Assembly (NCBI RefSeq): GCF_965363235.1
Contig: NC_134851.1
Span: forward strand, 20,674,347-20,738,346
DNA: 64,000 nucleotides
Reading direction: 5' to 3'
From: Mytilus galloprovincialis
Taxonomy: Eukaryota; Mollusca; Bivalvia; Mytilida; Mytilidae
Within the stretch, counting starts at the first letter, position 1; every line of letters begins with the position of its first letter. Below the pieces are notes generated by a model. The model saw nothing but the letters and a program-made list of their open reading frames with translations. It did not search any database and was not told where the DNA came from. Position numbers and translations under genes: made by a program. This document shows positions 1 through 11,051 of the stretch, one piece after another.

Positions 1-2603
1 CTTTTAGAAAATATAACAACATTGGTTTTTTCAGTATTAACTTTGAGATTCCATGTTTCACAATATAAATACATTGCATTCAATGCTGATTGTAACTCAA
101 CTGCAGATTCTGCAAAAATTACTGTGTCATCCGCATATAACAACAGATACAATTTAAAATACACTTCAATATCATCATTGTCAAACAATAAATGAGACAT
201 ATTACAAACATCATTCAGACCACTATAAGCATGTGACATAAACTCAGTCAAATCATTAAGAAAAATAGAAAATAATAGGGGCGAAAGGTTTTCACCCTGC
301 CTCACACCAATATTAGATGCAAAAAAATCTGAACAATTAGATCCATCTCTTACACAAGATTTTGCATTTTTATACAAGTTTTGTAATACAATCAGCAATT
401 TACCATCTATACCATTGCGTAACAATTTTTGCCATAATAATATTCTGTTGACAGAGTCAAAAGCCTTACGAAAATCAACAAAAGCACAATACAATTTTTT
501 TCTTCTAAATAAATACAAATCAATGAGACATTTCAAATTAAAGATATGATCAACAGTGCCATACCCCTTTCTGAAGCCTGCCTGTTCTTCGCATAATAAT
601 CCTAAACTTTCCAAATAATTGAACAATCTATTATTCAAAATACATGTAAACAATTTTCCATAACAGCTCAATATTGTAATACCTCTATAGTTGTCAGCAT
701 TTGCAGGATCACCTTTCTTTTTAAATATAGGGCAGATAAAACCCTTTGACCATGAGTCTGGTATAATACCACTATCAAATACAATATTAAATATTTTCAA
801 AAATACAGGCATAAGTTTACAAGCTGCATGTTTCAAAAATTCATTAAGTATCATGTCATCGCTACATGCTTTGTTATTTTTCAAAGACTTAATTGCATTT
901 ACAACTTCTTGTTCACAAATAGACTGATTAATAACAGTATTATACTCGCTAATATTCTCTGGTAATACAACATCAATATCATTTTCTACATTATTCAAAT
1001 TTTTAAAATGGTTAAAAAATAAATCAAGAGCAACCTTCTGAGATACATTTTTACCTTTCTCACAGCCCTTGTTTAACAATGACCAATAAGACTTTGGATC
1101 AGTGGTACGCAAACCACGCAATTTTTCTATAAATGCCTTCTGAAACTCGTTAAATTGAGTTTTCAAAGTTTTCTTGTACTCTCTACTTTTACATACCAAA
1201 TCATCATAATTAATTGTTGAACGTACTCTATAGTAATACTTCTTAGACCTGCGATAATTTTTACGTTTTACATAGCATTCACTATTGAAATACTTCTTAC
1301 GATGTACAAATTGAGAGATACATTTTTTTTTAACATTTTTATCATTGATTTTAACAAACATATTGGCTTGTTCTGCCGCATTCCTTATAATATTAACACA
1401 ATCATTTACAACATTATTGACAGTTACATTATCAGTATTTTGAGGATCAATATCCTCTAATTTATTCAAAAGTTCATCTATACTGGTATCGTCTAGGTTC
1501 TCCGTGAAAACTGGTGCTCTGTCTCTGGCCCATATTGGTTTTACAATAGACTCTGATTCACCATGCAAGGTGATTACAATGTTAGCGTCATTTGTATTGT
1601 CCATATCATTGTCATTTACATAAGAGTTATTCAAATCTACATCAACAACACAAGTTAAATTTGTACACAAATGTAAACAAATAGGTTTATGAATATCACT
1701 AAGAATTGGATCAAATATCAATACATTGAAATCAACAATCGATCGGAATAGATTTGGTGATACAATGGCATAATCAATAACAGAATTATTACAAGTCGTG
1801 AGCCCAATATCCTTATCATTACCCAATCTACCATTAACAAAGAACAGTTCTAAACTTCTACATAGTTCTAATAATTTTTTGCCATATTTATCAACTTTAT
1901 GCTTATCTTGAGATTGTCTTAAAAGAGGGATACCACATTCCTCTAATATATGTAAATTATTAACAAGACTTTGCTCAATATTTGGCACATTACAAAGGTC
2001 AAGAATATTATTGTCAATGTCAACATATTCATTACAGTTACTACAATGTGCATTGAAATCACCAAGTAAACAAACTTGTAAATCTGATTCATTTATAACA
2101 TTTTCAATTTCATTAAACATATCAACACTACTATATAAGCTACCATCAGGTGGAATATAAACAACCCCAAATAAAGTTTTTTGAAACAATAGCTTATCAT
2201 CAATGGTGAACCATAGTACACAATGACTAAAGCAAGTAAATGGGTCCCTTACATGGACATAGTTGCATATATATTCTTTTACATAAACACAAATACCACC
2301 TAATTTAGATGTACAATTTTGCCTTATAACACAGGGTAGTAGATTAAATCCATTAACCTCAATATCATCATATTGATCAATTTTAGTTTCAGTAAGACAT
2401 ATTACATCATATAAAGACATGAATTCAATAAAATCTGGATTTTTCAATTTAGAGACAAGACCACACACATTAAGGGTTAAAATTTTTATATTTTTAAATT
2501 GCAAGATATTTTCATTTTCAAGCACTTCCTTTTGAATCACAGATTTATCATCACTGACATCAAGCACTGACTCGGTGTCTAGACATTTCCCTTCCGCGCG
2601 CTC
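1..2603 (-). CDS. LINE A ORF2: endonuclease-reverse transcriptase (partial, runs off window)
   Basis: An open frame of about 867 codons follows the ORF1 stop without a break and continues past the window edge. Counting from the first codon after the TAG, the APE endonuclease motif LNVCGL lies at about 44-49, LTETK at 70-74, then GDFNAH and SDIHKPI, all expected of a LINE endonuclease that nicks target DNA. RT motifs follow in order: IFKKKGDP, NYRGITIL, FVDFRKAFDSVNR (catalytic Asp), GVRQGENLSPLLFS and YADDTVIFAE (catalytic DD). The first in-frame ATG is codon 62 (2420-2418), inside the endonuclease and after its first motif, so a normal ATG start would lose part of the domain. The C-terminus is not visible. 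Confidence 0.85.
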
Positions 2604-3401
2604 CTACAGCTCAGTAAGTCCCAACTTTTTATAATCAACGTCCACAATTCCTAGTTTGAATAGGTCGTCGGGGGATGCGATCACCACTCTATCACCACCA
2701 TTCTTCATAAAACAATGAATTTTACCATCACACGTGTGTGCGTTTTTGACGTCATCATTTTTTCTTACCAATTGAAAGAGTTTGAAACGCAACGATGTCA
2801 AATCTTCGCTTACATATACGTCTTTAAACTCAGTTTGTTTAAGTTCTTTCCTACTAGCAAGGAATTTAAAACGATCAGTGCGGTTTTCAAACTTTACGAT
2901 CACTTGCCTGTTTTTCCCTGGGGTTTTCTTACCAGTTCGGTATGCGTCCTCGATCTTTCCGGTCAAGACAACCTTCATTGCACGAGCTAAAGCCATTAGA
3001 GCATCTATTACCACTTCATTGCCTTCCACTTCCGGTATGCCGGTCACTCTGATTTGGTCTTTCCTCGACTGCTGATCTAGCGCGTCATTCGCGTATTCGA
3101 TGTTACGAACTCCTACCTGCAATCGGTTGATTTTCGTATCGTGAACCATTAAAGTTTCATCCCTACGGGCCGAGAAAGCATCTAAGACGGGCATCAGCAG
3201 TGTCATTACATTCAATGCAGTTTTCTCACTATCCTGAAGTTTATCACTTTCCTTTTGGAAGCGTTCATTGAGAGCCTCCATAGTCTCATTACCTGACATA
3301 TTATCGTCCTTCATGCCGTTACATTTATCCTTTATAAAAGTACACATGTCCGAGAACAATTTTCCGCCATTGCCCTGTTTCGTAGTATTCTTAGCTGGCA
3401 T
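2604..3401 (-). CDS. LINE A ORF1 protein (nucleic-acid-binding, coiled coil)
   Basis: This is a 265-aa protein starting at an ATG (3401-3399) and ending in TAG. LINE ORF1 proteins bind the element RNA and act as chaperones in the ribonucleoprotein. Residues about 40-115 are charged and heptad-like, suggesting a coiled coil. Residues about 115-255 resemble the ORF1 domain related to baculovirus FP25K (Baculo_FP): an IRVTGIPE motif, then AYRTGKK, RQVIVKFENR and VYVSEDLT. There is no zinc knuckle. The stop lies directly before ORF2 in the same frame with no spacer. The domain assignment is by eye from remembered family motifs. Confidence 0.8.
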   Translation of the reverse strand: MPAKNTTKQGNGGKLFSDMCTFIKDKCNGMKDDNMSGNETMEALNERFQKESDKLQDSEKTALNVMTLLMPVLDAFSARRDETLMVHDTKINRLQVGVRNIEYANDALDQQSRKDQIRVTGIPEVEGNEVVIDALMALARAMKVVLTGKIEDAYRTGKKTPGKNRQVIVKFENRTDRFKFLASRKELKQTEFKDVYVSEDLTSLRFKLFQLVRKNDDVKNAHTCDGKIHCFMKNGGDRVVIASPDDLFKLGIVDVDYKKLGLTEL

Positions 3402-3600
3402 TGTTGAATTATTAAAACTATATTCACAAGGTGTAGTTCAGAAAATATCCTGCCATATGTGTAATCTTTTTTTCCGGTAATTAAAAAAACACAATTTTAA
3501 AGTTCAATAACAATAGCATCCCATCGATTGAAGTGGATTTCATTCAAGAATTTTTGACATCGTCTGCATGGGACAACCGGAAGTTCAATTCGTTTGTTGT

Positions 3601-4436
3601 CTAAATATAGTTTAACGTGAGTAGTCCCCCTTTATGAAAACCTAGTGCTTAAAACTAATACGGGACAGGAAATTAATTTACGAATTTTATAGTCCTTCGC
3701 TACTATTTTATTTTTTATTTTATCTGCAATGCTACTATAATTTATAGATTACAACCAAAGACCCTTTCAATGATATGCAGAACAATGTTGTAAACATCAA
3801 AGCTTTAAGTAATAAGTTGCGTAAATTAACTATGCCGTAATTATAGATTATTTTTGATCCCGCGTGATTAAATATTGTTCGTAAAAAAAAAAAATCTTCC
3901 GTTTACATATTCAAAATTATATTCAAAATCCTAAAGATGAAAAAGGCAATTTAAGTTAAGTTTATGAGTTAAACAAATCGAACATCCAATAACAGGTACC
4001 CCGATTACGTTATGTAACTTTACATCGACGTTTTCGCATTACGACGTTTACCACCATCAGCCTGGAAATGTGATGGCGGGTCATATATACTCCTTTATTT
4101 CAAAGAACATTACATCTCTTGTTAATCCAATAACACTTTCTCGTATTATTATACACACACTATTGTCGTCGCGTATATTGTTTTCTCTTCAAAATAGCTT
4201 GATATTGATATGTCCTTATGACTCTCCAACGAAAACCTTAATTTGTTAGATATTTATAAATAATCTGTCTAAAAAGAATTATGTGTGAAATTAAAAACAG
4301 GATTGTCCAATCCTTATGATACAAAATGCAATAAATATGTAATAAATCTAAGAAATAATTTGAAAGTAATTGCTTAGGGTATCATAACTTTGCAACTTAG
4401 CTAATCATAAAGCTTGCATGCCTTGTATTGCAAAAC
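3601..4436. other. No gene recognised
   Basis: AT-rich DNA upstream of LINE A. I see no coding exon, RNA gene or clear repeat structure here. Confidence 0.5.
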
Positions 4437-4710
4437 ATTGACGAAAACAGTTTGATATTTGCCACATGCGGCACCCATAAACATATATTATGGGTGCCGC
4501 ATGTGGAGCAGGATCTCCTTACCCTTCCGGAGTACCTGAGATCACCCCTAGTTTTTTGGTGGGGTTCGTGTTGTTTATTCTTTAGTTCTCTATGTTGTGT
4601 CGTGTGTGCTGTTGTTTGTTTGTCTTTTTCATTTTTAGCCATGGCGTTGTCAGTTTGTTTTAGATTTATGAGTTTGACTGTCCCTTTGGTATCTTTCGTC
4701 CCTCTTTTAA
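4437..4710 (+). mobile_element. Penelope-like element tail fragment (3' end)
   Basis: This matches the 3' non-RT segment that follows the RT-derived sequence at 35166-36475 and 58433-58530, including the stretch CTTACCCTTCCGGAG and the end CTGTCCCTTTGGTATC. It is a 5'-truncated fossil lacking all RT sequence. The open frame through it is not a gene: parts of the same segment recur at six other places in the window. Its left end is a perfect 19-bp inverted repeat (4462-4480 and 4488-4506) around a 7-base loop. Confidence 0.7.
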
Positions 4711-5838
4711 AGTGGAGTCGTCACTTATACGTGATCTTCCTCAAAGTCAAAATGTACGTAAACAGTCTCAAAAAGATGTAGGATCATGGGTTGTCGTTAC
4801 AGTACACATGTATCAACATAGATCAATATACATTTAGTTATACATTGATTTAAACAAAATGCAACGTGATAACCGATACAAAAATATACAAGTTTTTACT
4901 TCTGCGATAACTGATTTGAAACTAGTCTTTAAGAATTAGTTTTTTAATGGATGAATAAAAAAACACGAATTCAATGGTTTCTATACATATTTGCTTTCAA
5001 TTTTTGTTTACATATATACACCTTTGCTTTATATTATATGTGCTTTATTAGAGGGACCATACCCATTACACTACATTATGTATTTCTACCTAATTGTTAC
5101 CTCACAAACCTTTATATCAGAGCGTTCATGGTGGAGGTTACACTCGTAGCGTGCAAGTCATTGATGAAGGTTTATATTTCTTTTTCACATGATTAATGTT
5201 AATGATTTAGTCAAATGATATAATACCTACAAAAATGTATATGTTTCCAAAATAAAGATGAACACATGTAACTCTTTCCACTCATCGTCAACCTATCAGT
5301 ACATACTATACAGTAGAAAACGACAGATTTATGTATTTCGAAACATTATTAAAGAAAAGTATCCATAATTCGCTGAACAATCTAATGTCATAACATAGAG
5401 TTCGTGAATATAAACGTATATGCCATGGACACTGCCCTGCATTTACAATACTACGTGTCATCATTTATTGCTAAAGATGCAGATTTTGAAAAGAAATACC
5501 GAGGATTCATTATTATTCATTGGATATCAATTTTCGTTGGTTTCGTTGGTACAGGTGAACCACGAGTCCAAATTTTCAATGAATACCATACTTCAATAGG
5601 CTTAAGTGCAGAGAATGGCAAAACCACGAAATCAAATATCCACCAATATGCAAGTTTTCACGATAATTGATAACGACGACAATAAATGAATCCACAGTAA
5701 CCCGAAAATTAACTTATGAGGGATAATTTTCCATTTATATTTTTAAAAAGAAAGTGTTAGTCTTTTGTATTGAAATTGAACGTACAGTCGTAGATTAGAC
5801 CCCAAATCCAATTCCTCGTTTTGCAAACCTTTAAAGTG
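4711..5838. other. No gene recognised; one probable dispersed-repeat stretch
   Basis: No supported gene. The 88-codon frame at 5404-5670 has no recognisable domain, and its second half resembles low-complexity dispersed mussel repeat sequence (GGTGAACCACGA followed by AAAACCACGAAA). Confidence 0.4.
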
Positions 5839-5944
5839 TACTATTGTCTGTTTGTCTTTTTCATTTTTAGCCATGGCGTTGTCAGTTTATTTTAAATTTA
5901 TGAGTTTGACTGTCCCTTTGGTATATTTCGTCCCTCTTTTATTG
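5839..5944 (+). mobile_element. Penelope-like element tail fragment
   Basis: A roughly 105-bp scrap of the same 3' tail as 4437-4710, beginning at GTCTGTTTGTC and ending at the same 3' terminus (CGTCCCTCTTTTAT). Confidence 0.65.
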
Positions 5945-6148
5945 CCTTTAGTTGTCTAAGAAACCTTGAACATACAATCGCCTATAGCATATATCATCAG
6001 TTGTGTTGCTTGCTTCGTTTTTTTATTTTCCACAGATCGGCACACATTAATGTCTTAGGTGGCATTAATTATTGTTAAATGCATAGCAAGAATCTGTCAA
6101 CTTTTTCTAAATATCGACCAATTTGAAGTAACAATACATTATATACGT

Positions 6149-9100
6149 CTATAGGATATGATCGTAAGTCAAGTTTATTGTCAGGAAGGCGTATAATTCC
6201 ACTATACATTTGTGGTACACAAACACAAAACAAAAACGTTTAGGAGAATTATAGAAGGCAGATGTTGGCGAATAATTAGATATGAGAGAATTTAAGTTCA
6301 TGTGTTTTTGTATTTTGTGAATAGTAAATACAATAACTGTAAGTAGAAAGTTTATTTCATAATAATGTTCATCATTAATTTTATATCCCCAGATTAAATT
6401 TTTTTCAGTGAGAATGTGTCTACCAATCTTAACTAATTCAAGTATCTTATATATTTCTCCCCAAAACTCATCTAAAAAGTGGCATGTTACAAAAAAATGT
6501 TTATAGTCTTCTGTAACGTTACAAAAATTACAAGTAGAGTTATGGCTTATTTTCCATTGTTTTAATAAGACTTTGTTTGGAAGAATAAAGTGTAATAATT
6601 TCCATCTGCACATTTTCAGTTTATTATCTTTTAAGTAATTATGAATAAATTTTTGCACATATTGAGCTTCAATTTGTATGTTTTCACATTTCAAAATTCT
6701 ATTCCACTTATGATATCCTATTGGAACTTCTTTATCATATTCTATTAAAATTGAATAAATTTTCTTTGAATCTAATTTTTCTAGTTTATGTTGGCAATTA
6801 TTTTTTTCACTTATATATAGTGAGTTATTTATTAAAACACTAGTTTTTATTGAACATTCTTCATTTAATATTTTTAACCATTCTTTTGGAATTGCTTTTC
6901 TCAATCTTGAGAATTCAGCTATCCAGTTTGATTTATTTTTTAACTTTAAACTTATAATTTTTTCTGAAAAAACTCCATTTTCATCAATGATATCATTTAT
7001 ATGAATGATATTACTGTCTATCCAATTTTGAAAAAGGAGTGTTTTCTTTTGAAATTTAATTAATTGATTTCCCCAAATAACTTCTTGACGGATAAGTCTG
7101 TAATTATTTGGATTTTTAGTTTTATTATTTTTATTTTTTAACCATACTTTAATCATATCAAGATAAAATTCTGGTAGCTCTTTAGTACCCGGTATAGAAT
7201 ATATATTATTAGTATTCATCCTTAAGATAAGTAGATTGCTACCAAATTTATTAAGATAAAACTTTGGTATAACCATCCAATTAAGAAATTTATCAGCAGT
7301 TAATCTTTTTATCCAACCTATCTTTATAGATTCTATATATTTATCTATATTTACCATTTTTAATCCACCAGCTAGTTGGTTATAGCTTAATACGGTGCGT
7401 TTAACTTTTTCTGTCTTATTGTTCCATAAAAATTCATATATGATTTTTTTAAATTTGTCCAAGTATTCTTTGCTTAAGGTTGACACTGTAGCCAAATAAG
7501 TGATTATAGGAATAATTAAAGATTTAATAACTGTTATTCTTCCTATCATGGTTAAGTTTCTTTTTTTCCAGTTTAATATAATTTTTACAGTCTTTTCTAG
7601 CTGTTTATCAAAATTTAGTTTTTGACACTCTTTTTTATTATGCCCAAAATATATCCCGAGACTCTTAATTGGTTTTTCTGTAAAGTTAATATTTTCATAT
7701 TTTTCTTTACAATGTTTTTGCTTCCCTAGCCAAATACCCTCTGTTTTAGATCTGTTAAGTTTTAATCCTGAAAGTGAACCAAATTTTTCAATCATGTTAA
7801 GAGCTTTTGAAATATCTTGTTTTGATTTGAGAAAAAGAGTAGTGTCATCTGCTAATTGACTTATTTTTAAAGTGTGGGTTTTTCCATCTATCTTGATTTC
7901 AAATCCTTTTAGGTTATGGTCTTGCCTAATTTTACAAGCAAGGATCTCAACAGCAATAACAAAAATTATCGCACTGCAAGGGCAGCCTTGACGTATACCA
8001 CGATATATACTCATGGGTTTAGAGATCCACCCATTGTTTAAAACTGAACTTTTTATGTCAGTGTATAAAAGTTTTATCCATCTCATCATAGAATTTTTAA
8101 ATCCAAATTTTTGTAAAGCAAAGAACATAAAGTCCCATTCTAATGAATCAAATGCTTTCGAAAAATCTAAAAATAATAAGGCACCCTCTATATTAAATTT
8201 ATCTGCATAATCTATGACATCTTGAATTTGTCTAATATTATATCCTATGTATCTGTTTTTAACATACCCATTTTGGTCTCCATGAATAATTTGTGGTAAT
8301 ACTTTAATTATCCTTTGAGCAAGTGAATAAGCAACTAATTTTGTGTCAACATTCAATAATGTTATAGGTCTATAATTGTCTAAACTGAGAGGATCATTTT
8401 TTTTATGTAAAAGGGAAATAACTCCTAATTTTTGTGAATTTGTTAACTCCCCTTTATCAAATGAAAGATTAAAAGTTTTGACTGCAAACTCTTTAAGATG
8501 TTCCCAAAAAGTTCTATAAAATTCGACACTTAACCCATCAATTCCAGGGGCTTTATTAAGTTTCATTTTAAATAAAGAATCTGTGCATTCTTGAGTGCTT
8601 AATAAACCTTCCATACTATCGCTTTCTTTATCTGTTAGGACATGATCACATTCTGTATTCATAACATAATCTTTAATAGAATTTTTATCGGGATTTGAAC
8701 TTTTATAGATTTCTTCATAAAACTCTTTTTCAATATTAAGTATTTCTGTAGGATGTGTATGTATCACCCCTTCTTTGTCTCTGAGCGCTGTAATGGTTTT
8801 TCTTGTTTGCCTAGCTTTTTCTAGTCCCAAGAAGAATTTAGTGTTTTTTTCGCCTTCTTCTACCCATTTAATTCTGGATCTTATTTGTGCTCCTTTTGTT
8901 TTTGAATCATATAATTTACCAAGTTTTTCTTCTATAATATTAATTTCCTCTTTAAGAGAGTTAATATCATCTATTTTACATTTTTTGTTTATACCCTTAT
9001 TTAATTTCTTCAATTTGTTTTCTAAAATATGTATATCTTTAACATTATTTTGTGCTTTTCTTTTACAGAATGCTATGGTATGGTCTCTTACCTCGGTTTT

Positions 9101-9988
9101 AAAAAGATCCCACTTGACTCCAATATCATTGGTGAGTAAAATTTTCTTTTCATATTGTTTGATCAGAATTTTAATAAGGTTTTGATATTCTTCATTTTCT
9201 AAAATACTATTATTAATTTTAAAGTATCCTTTACCTTTTTGGTCTGATCGACCTTTTATTTTTATAGAAATTGCCTGATGGTCTGTATGAGTTATAATAG
9301 CTGGCCTAATATCAGTAGATTCTATTTTAGTTCTTATTTCAGGACAGGTTAAGAAAAAATCTATTCTAGATGCTTCATTTAAATTATTTTTACGTCGCCA
9401 AGTGAATTGTATTTCCTTGCCATGAATCTCTCTCCAAATATCACTTAGCTTTTGAGTTTTAATTAAAGATTTAAGGCTAAAAACTGGTTTTGTTTGTTTT
9501 AATTTTTGTGTTGACACTTTATTTTTTTTATCTATTTTTGTTAAAGTATCATTCATATCTCCTCCAATTATAACCATTCCTAAACTATTTTTTGTAATTA
9601 TTTCTTTAACTTTTTTGAAGAAAATATTTCTGTTTTTAGGTATATTTGGTGCATAGACATTTACTAAAGTGTAAATACTGTCTTCGATTTCAACATTTAT
9701 TAAGAGTAGCCTGCCCTCTTGGTCTTTGAATATATTTATAAATTTGCATTCTAAATCATTATTAATAAAAATTGAAACTCCTCTGGACTGTAAGGTTCCA
9801 AAGCTATGATATTGTTGACCTTTAATTTCAGAATTTAAGTCTTTCTCTAAATCTTCAGTGAAATGACTTTCCTGAACAAACAAAATATTACATTTTTGAT
9901 ATTTCATCCACAAGTATAATCTATGTCTTTTATCTTTTACTCTGAGACCTTGACAATTTAAAGAACATATGTGAATTGTTTTTGTCAT
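6149..9988 (-). CDS. LINE B ORF2: APE endonuclease + reverse transcriptase
   Basis: From the first in-frame ATG (9988-9986) this encodes 1279 aa. The frame is open 18 codons further upstream (to 10042) but without an ATG. Endonuclease, about residues 5-240: SLNCQG, QESH, NVYAPN, GGDMND, RIDFFL and HTDHQAI, the expected catalytic and metal-binding positions. RT, about 470-760: APGIDG, RPITLLN, FLDFSKAFDS (about 603), GIRQGC and QLADDT (about 711), so the catalytic box is LADD rather than YADD. A C-terminal CX2CX7HX4C motif lies at about 1153-1169, typical of L1/Tx1 ORF2. The protein would nick target DNA and copy the element RNA in place. The start ATG overlaps the stop of the upstream frame (ATGA). 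Confidence 0.92.
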   Translation of the reverse strand: MTKTIHICSLNCQGLRVKDKRHRLYLWMKYQKCNILFVQESHFTEDLEKDLNSEIKGQQYHSFGTLQSRGVSIFINNDLECKFINIFKDQEGRLLLINVEIEDSIYTLVNVYAPNIPKNRNIFFKKVKEIITKNSLGMVIIGGDMNDTLTKIDKKNKVSTQKLKQTKPVFSLKSLIKTQKLSDIWREIHGKEIQFTWRRKNNLNEASRIDFFLTCPEIRTKIESTDIRPAIITHTDHQAISIKIKGRSDQKGKGYFKINNSILENEEYQNLIKILIKQYEKKILLTNDIGVKWDLFKTEVRDHTIAFCKRKAQNNVKDIHILENKLKKLNKGINKKCKIDDINSLKEEINIIEEKLGKLYDSKTKGAQIRSRIKWVEEGEKNTKFFLGLEKARQTRKTITALRDKEGVIHTHPTEILNIEKEFYEEIYKSSNPDKNSIKDYVMNTECDHVLTDKESDSMEGLLSTQECTDSLFKMKLNKAPGIDGLSVEFYRTFWEHLKEFAVKTFNLSFDKGELTNSQKLGVISLLHKKNDPLSLDNYRPITLLNVDTKLVAYSLAQRIIKVLPQIIHGDQNGYVKNRYIGYNIRQIQDVIDYADKFNIEGALLFLDFSKAFDSLEWDFMFFALQKFGFKNSMMRWIKLLYTDIKSSVLNNGWISKPMSIYRGIRQGCPCSAIIFVIAVEILACKIRQDHNLKGFEIKIDGKTHTLKISQLADDTTLFLKSKQDISKALNMIEKFGSLSGLKLNRSKTEGIWLGKQKHCKEKYENINFTEKPIKSLGIYFGHNKKECQKLNFDKQLEKTVKIILNWKKRNLTMIGRITVIKSLIIPIITYLATVSTLSKEYLDKFKKIIYEFLWNNKTEKVKRTVLSYNQLAGGLKMVNIDKYIESIKIGWIKRLTADKFLNWMVIPKFYLNKFGSNLLILRMNTNNIYSIPGTKELPEFYLDMIKVWLKNKNNKTKNPNNYRLIRQEVIWGNQLIKFQKKTLLFQNWIDSNIIHINDIIDENGVFSEKIISLKLKNKSNWIAEFSRLRKAIPKEWLKILNEECSIKTSVLINNSLYISEKNNCQHKLEKLDSKKIYSILIEYDKEVPIGYHKWNRILKCENIQIEAQYVQKFIHNYLKDNKLKMCRWKLLHFILPNKVLLKQWKISHNSTCNFCNVTEDYKHFFVTCHFLDEFWGEIYKILELVKIGRHILTEKNLIWGYKINDEHYYEINFLLTVIVFTIHKIQKHMNLNSLISNYSPTSAFYNSPKRFCFVFVYHKCIVELYAFLTINLTYDHIL

Positions 9989-10839
9989 AAGTCTTTTGTT
10001 TTTAGAATTTTGATTACTTGAATGTTTATTGAGCCTAAACAATTACATTCTTGAATTCTCATAGTTATTATTTTTTTAAAAGTATACACATATTTCAAAA
10101 ATATACAATATTCATTTTTCATTAATACACAAGTTAAAAATAATAATACAAGCCAGAGATTTACAAATAAATTTGTTACAGAACATTTGATCAAAATCAA
10201 ATACACCTCATCAGAGAAATATGTGTCTCTAAAAATCATGCTGTGACATGTCAATGACAATATAATAAACAGTTGATTTCTTTCATTTTGTAACACTTGT
10301 TGTTTTCTATTTTTAGACACCAGACAACGTCGGTGTATGCATGGTTGGAGATACAAGAGTGATTGGATCTTATCGTGTGAATATTGGAATAGTGATTTCG
10401 TAAAACTTAGTGTTCTATTAAAGGAAATTGAGTAGTGCGTATAAAGAATTGAAATGTACTGAACATGAAAAAATAGAAGGATGTAATAGCATAGTACTGA
10501 ACAAAAGGAAAATAGACATTGACAACTGTACGAATAAAACGATGTGAGCTTTTTTGTGTAATAAATTGTTGAGTTCAATATCTGGGACATAAACAAGAAT
10601 TTACCTGTTTGAAACAGAATAGGTACTATTAATAGATTTACTTTTTCCAAGATTTCTATTCTCTTTTTCTTGTGAATAATGTTTGTAAAATGTTCAAATA
10701 CATCTATCTGCATAAATATTATATTTTCTTTTCTATTGAAAAAAATATTGTACAAGCTACAACTGTTTCGTATTTGATTAGTACAATTATAATTAAAGAG
10801 ATTTAAATTGACATACTTTTGTTTTTTATTATACATCAT
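9985..10839 (-). CDS. LINE B middle ORF, function unknown
   Basis: This frame encodes 284 aa from the first ATG. It is open for 13 more codons upstream, to a GTG at 10878. It lies between ORF1 and ORF2, and its TGA stop overlaps the ORF2 ATG in the sequence ATGA. I recognise no domain. The protein is rich in I, L, F, Y, N, K, S and C, with hydrophobic stretches near the middle and C-terminus that could be membrane segments or just AT-rich translation. Nearly 300 codons without a stop is unexpected in DNA this AT-rich, which argues for selection. Composition alone would argue for non-coding. The standard two-ORF description of Tx1-like LINEs, as I know it, does not include it. Confidence 0.4.
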   Translation of the reverse strand: MMYNKKQKYVNLNLFNYNCTNQIRNSCSLYNIFFNRKENIIFMQIDVFEHFTNIIHKKKRIEILEKVNLLIVPILFQTGKFLFMSQILNSTIYYTKKLTSFYSYSCQCLFSFCSVLCYYILLFFHVQYISILYTHYSISFNRTLSFTKSLFQYSHDKIQSLLYLQPCIHRRCLVSKNRKQQVLQNERNQLFIILSLTCHSMIFRDTYFSDEVYLILIKCSVTNLFVNLWLVLLFLTCVLMKNEYCIFLKYVYTFKKIITMRIQECNCLGSINIQVIKILKTKDL

Positions 10840-11051
10840 TTTGTTTGTTTCAGATTTGTCTGAATTACTTTCATACACATGTGAATGTATGTAATCCTTA
10901 ATTACATCACACTCATTTTTATTTTTATTTTTTTTTGTTATATAAAAACAGGCTAAATATTACAAATATATACAAATATTTACACTTGGATTTCATTGAT
11001 TATTTTGTGTTCGGTTTATTGGTATGAATACATTTCCGTTTACAACTGACC

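Larger units (their letters stand above)
1..3600 (-). mobile_element. LINE A: non-LTR retrotransposon, 3' end outside window
   Basis: The element is read on the minus strand. A short leader precedes ORF1 (2604-3401), and ORF2 follows in the same frame and leaves the window at position 1. I read every codon of both frames and found no stop except the TAG that ends ORF1, so the visible coding part looks intact and fairly young. ORF1 has the coiled-coil plus RNA-binding layout of LINE ORF1 proteins, and ORF2 has an APE-type endonuclease followed by reverse transcriptase. The clade is uncertain; the RT motifs fit the broad CR1/Jockey/RTE-like assemblage. The 5' boundary near 3600 is a guess, because no target-site duplication was identified. 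Confidence 0.85.

Noticed and set aside
4428-4781. 117-codon frame with a hydrophobic middle
   Set aside because: The frame lies in the Penelope-like tail, a segment repeated at several other places in the window without frame conservation.
5404-5670. 88-codon frame containing NGKTTKS, which looks like a P-loop
   Set aside because: It lacks the other elements of an NTPase fold, and its second half resembles a dispersed repeat.
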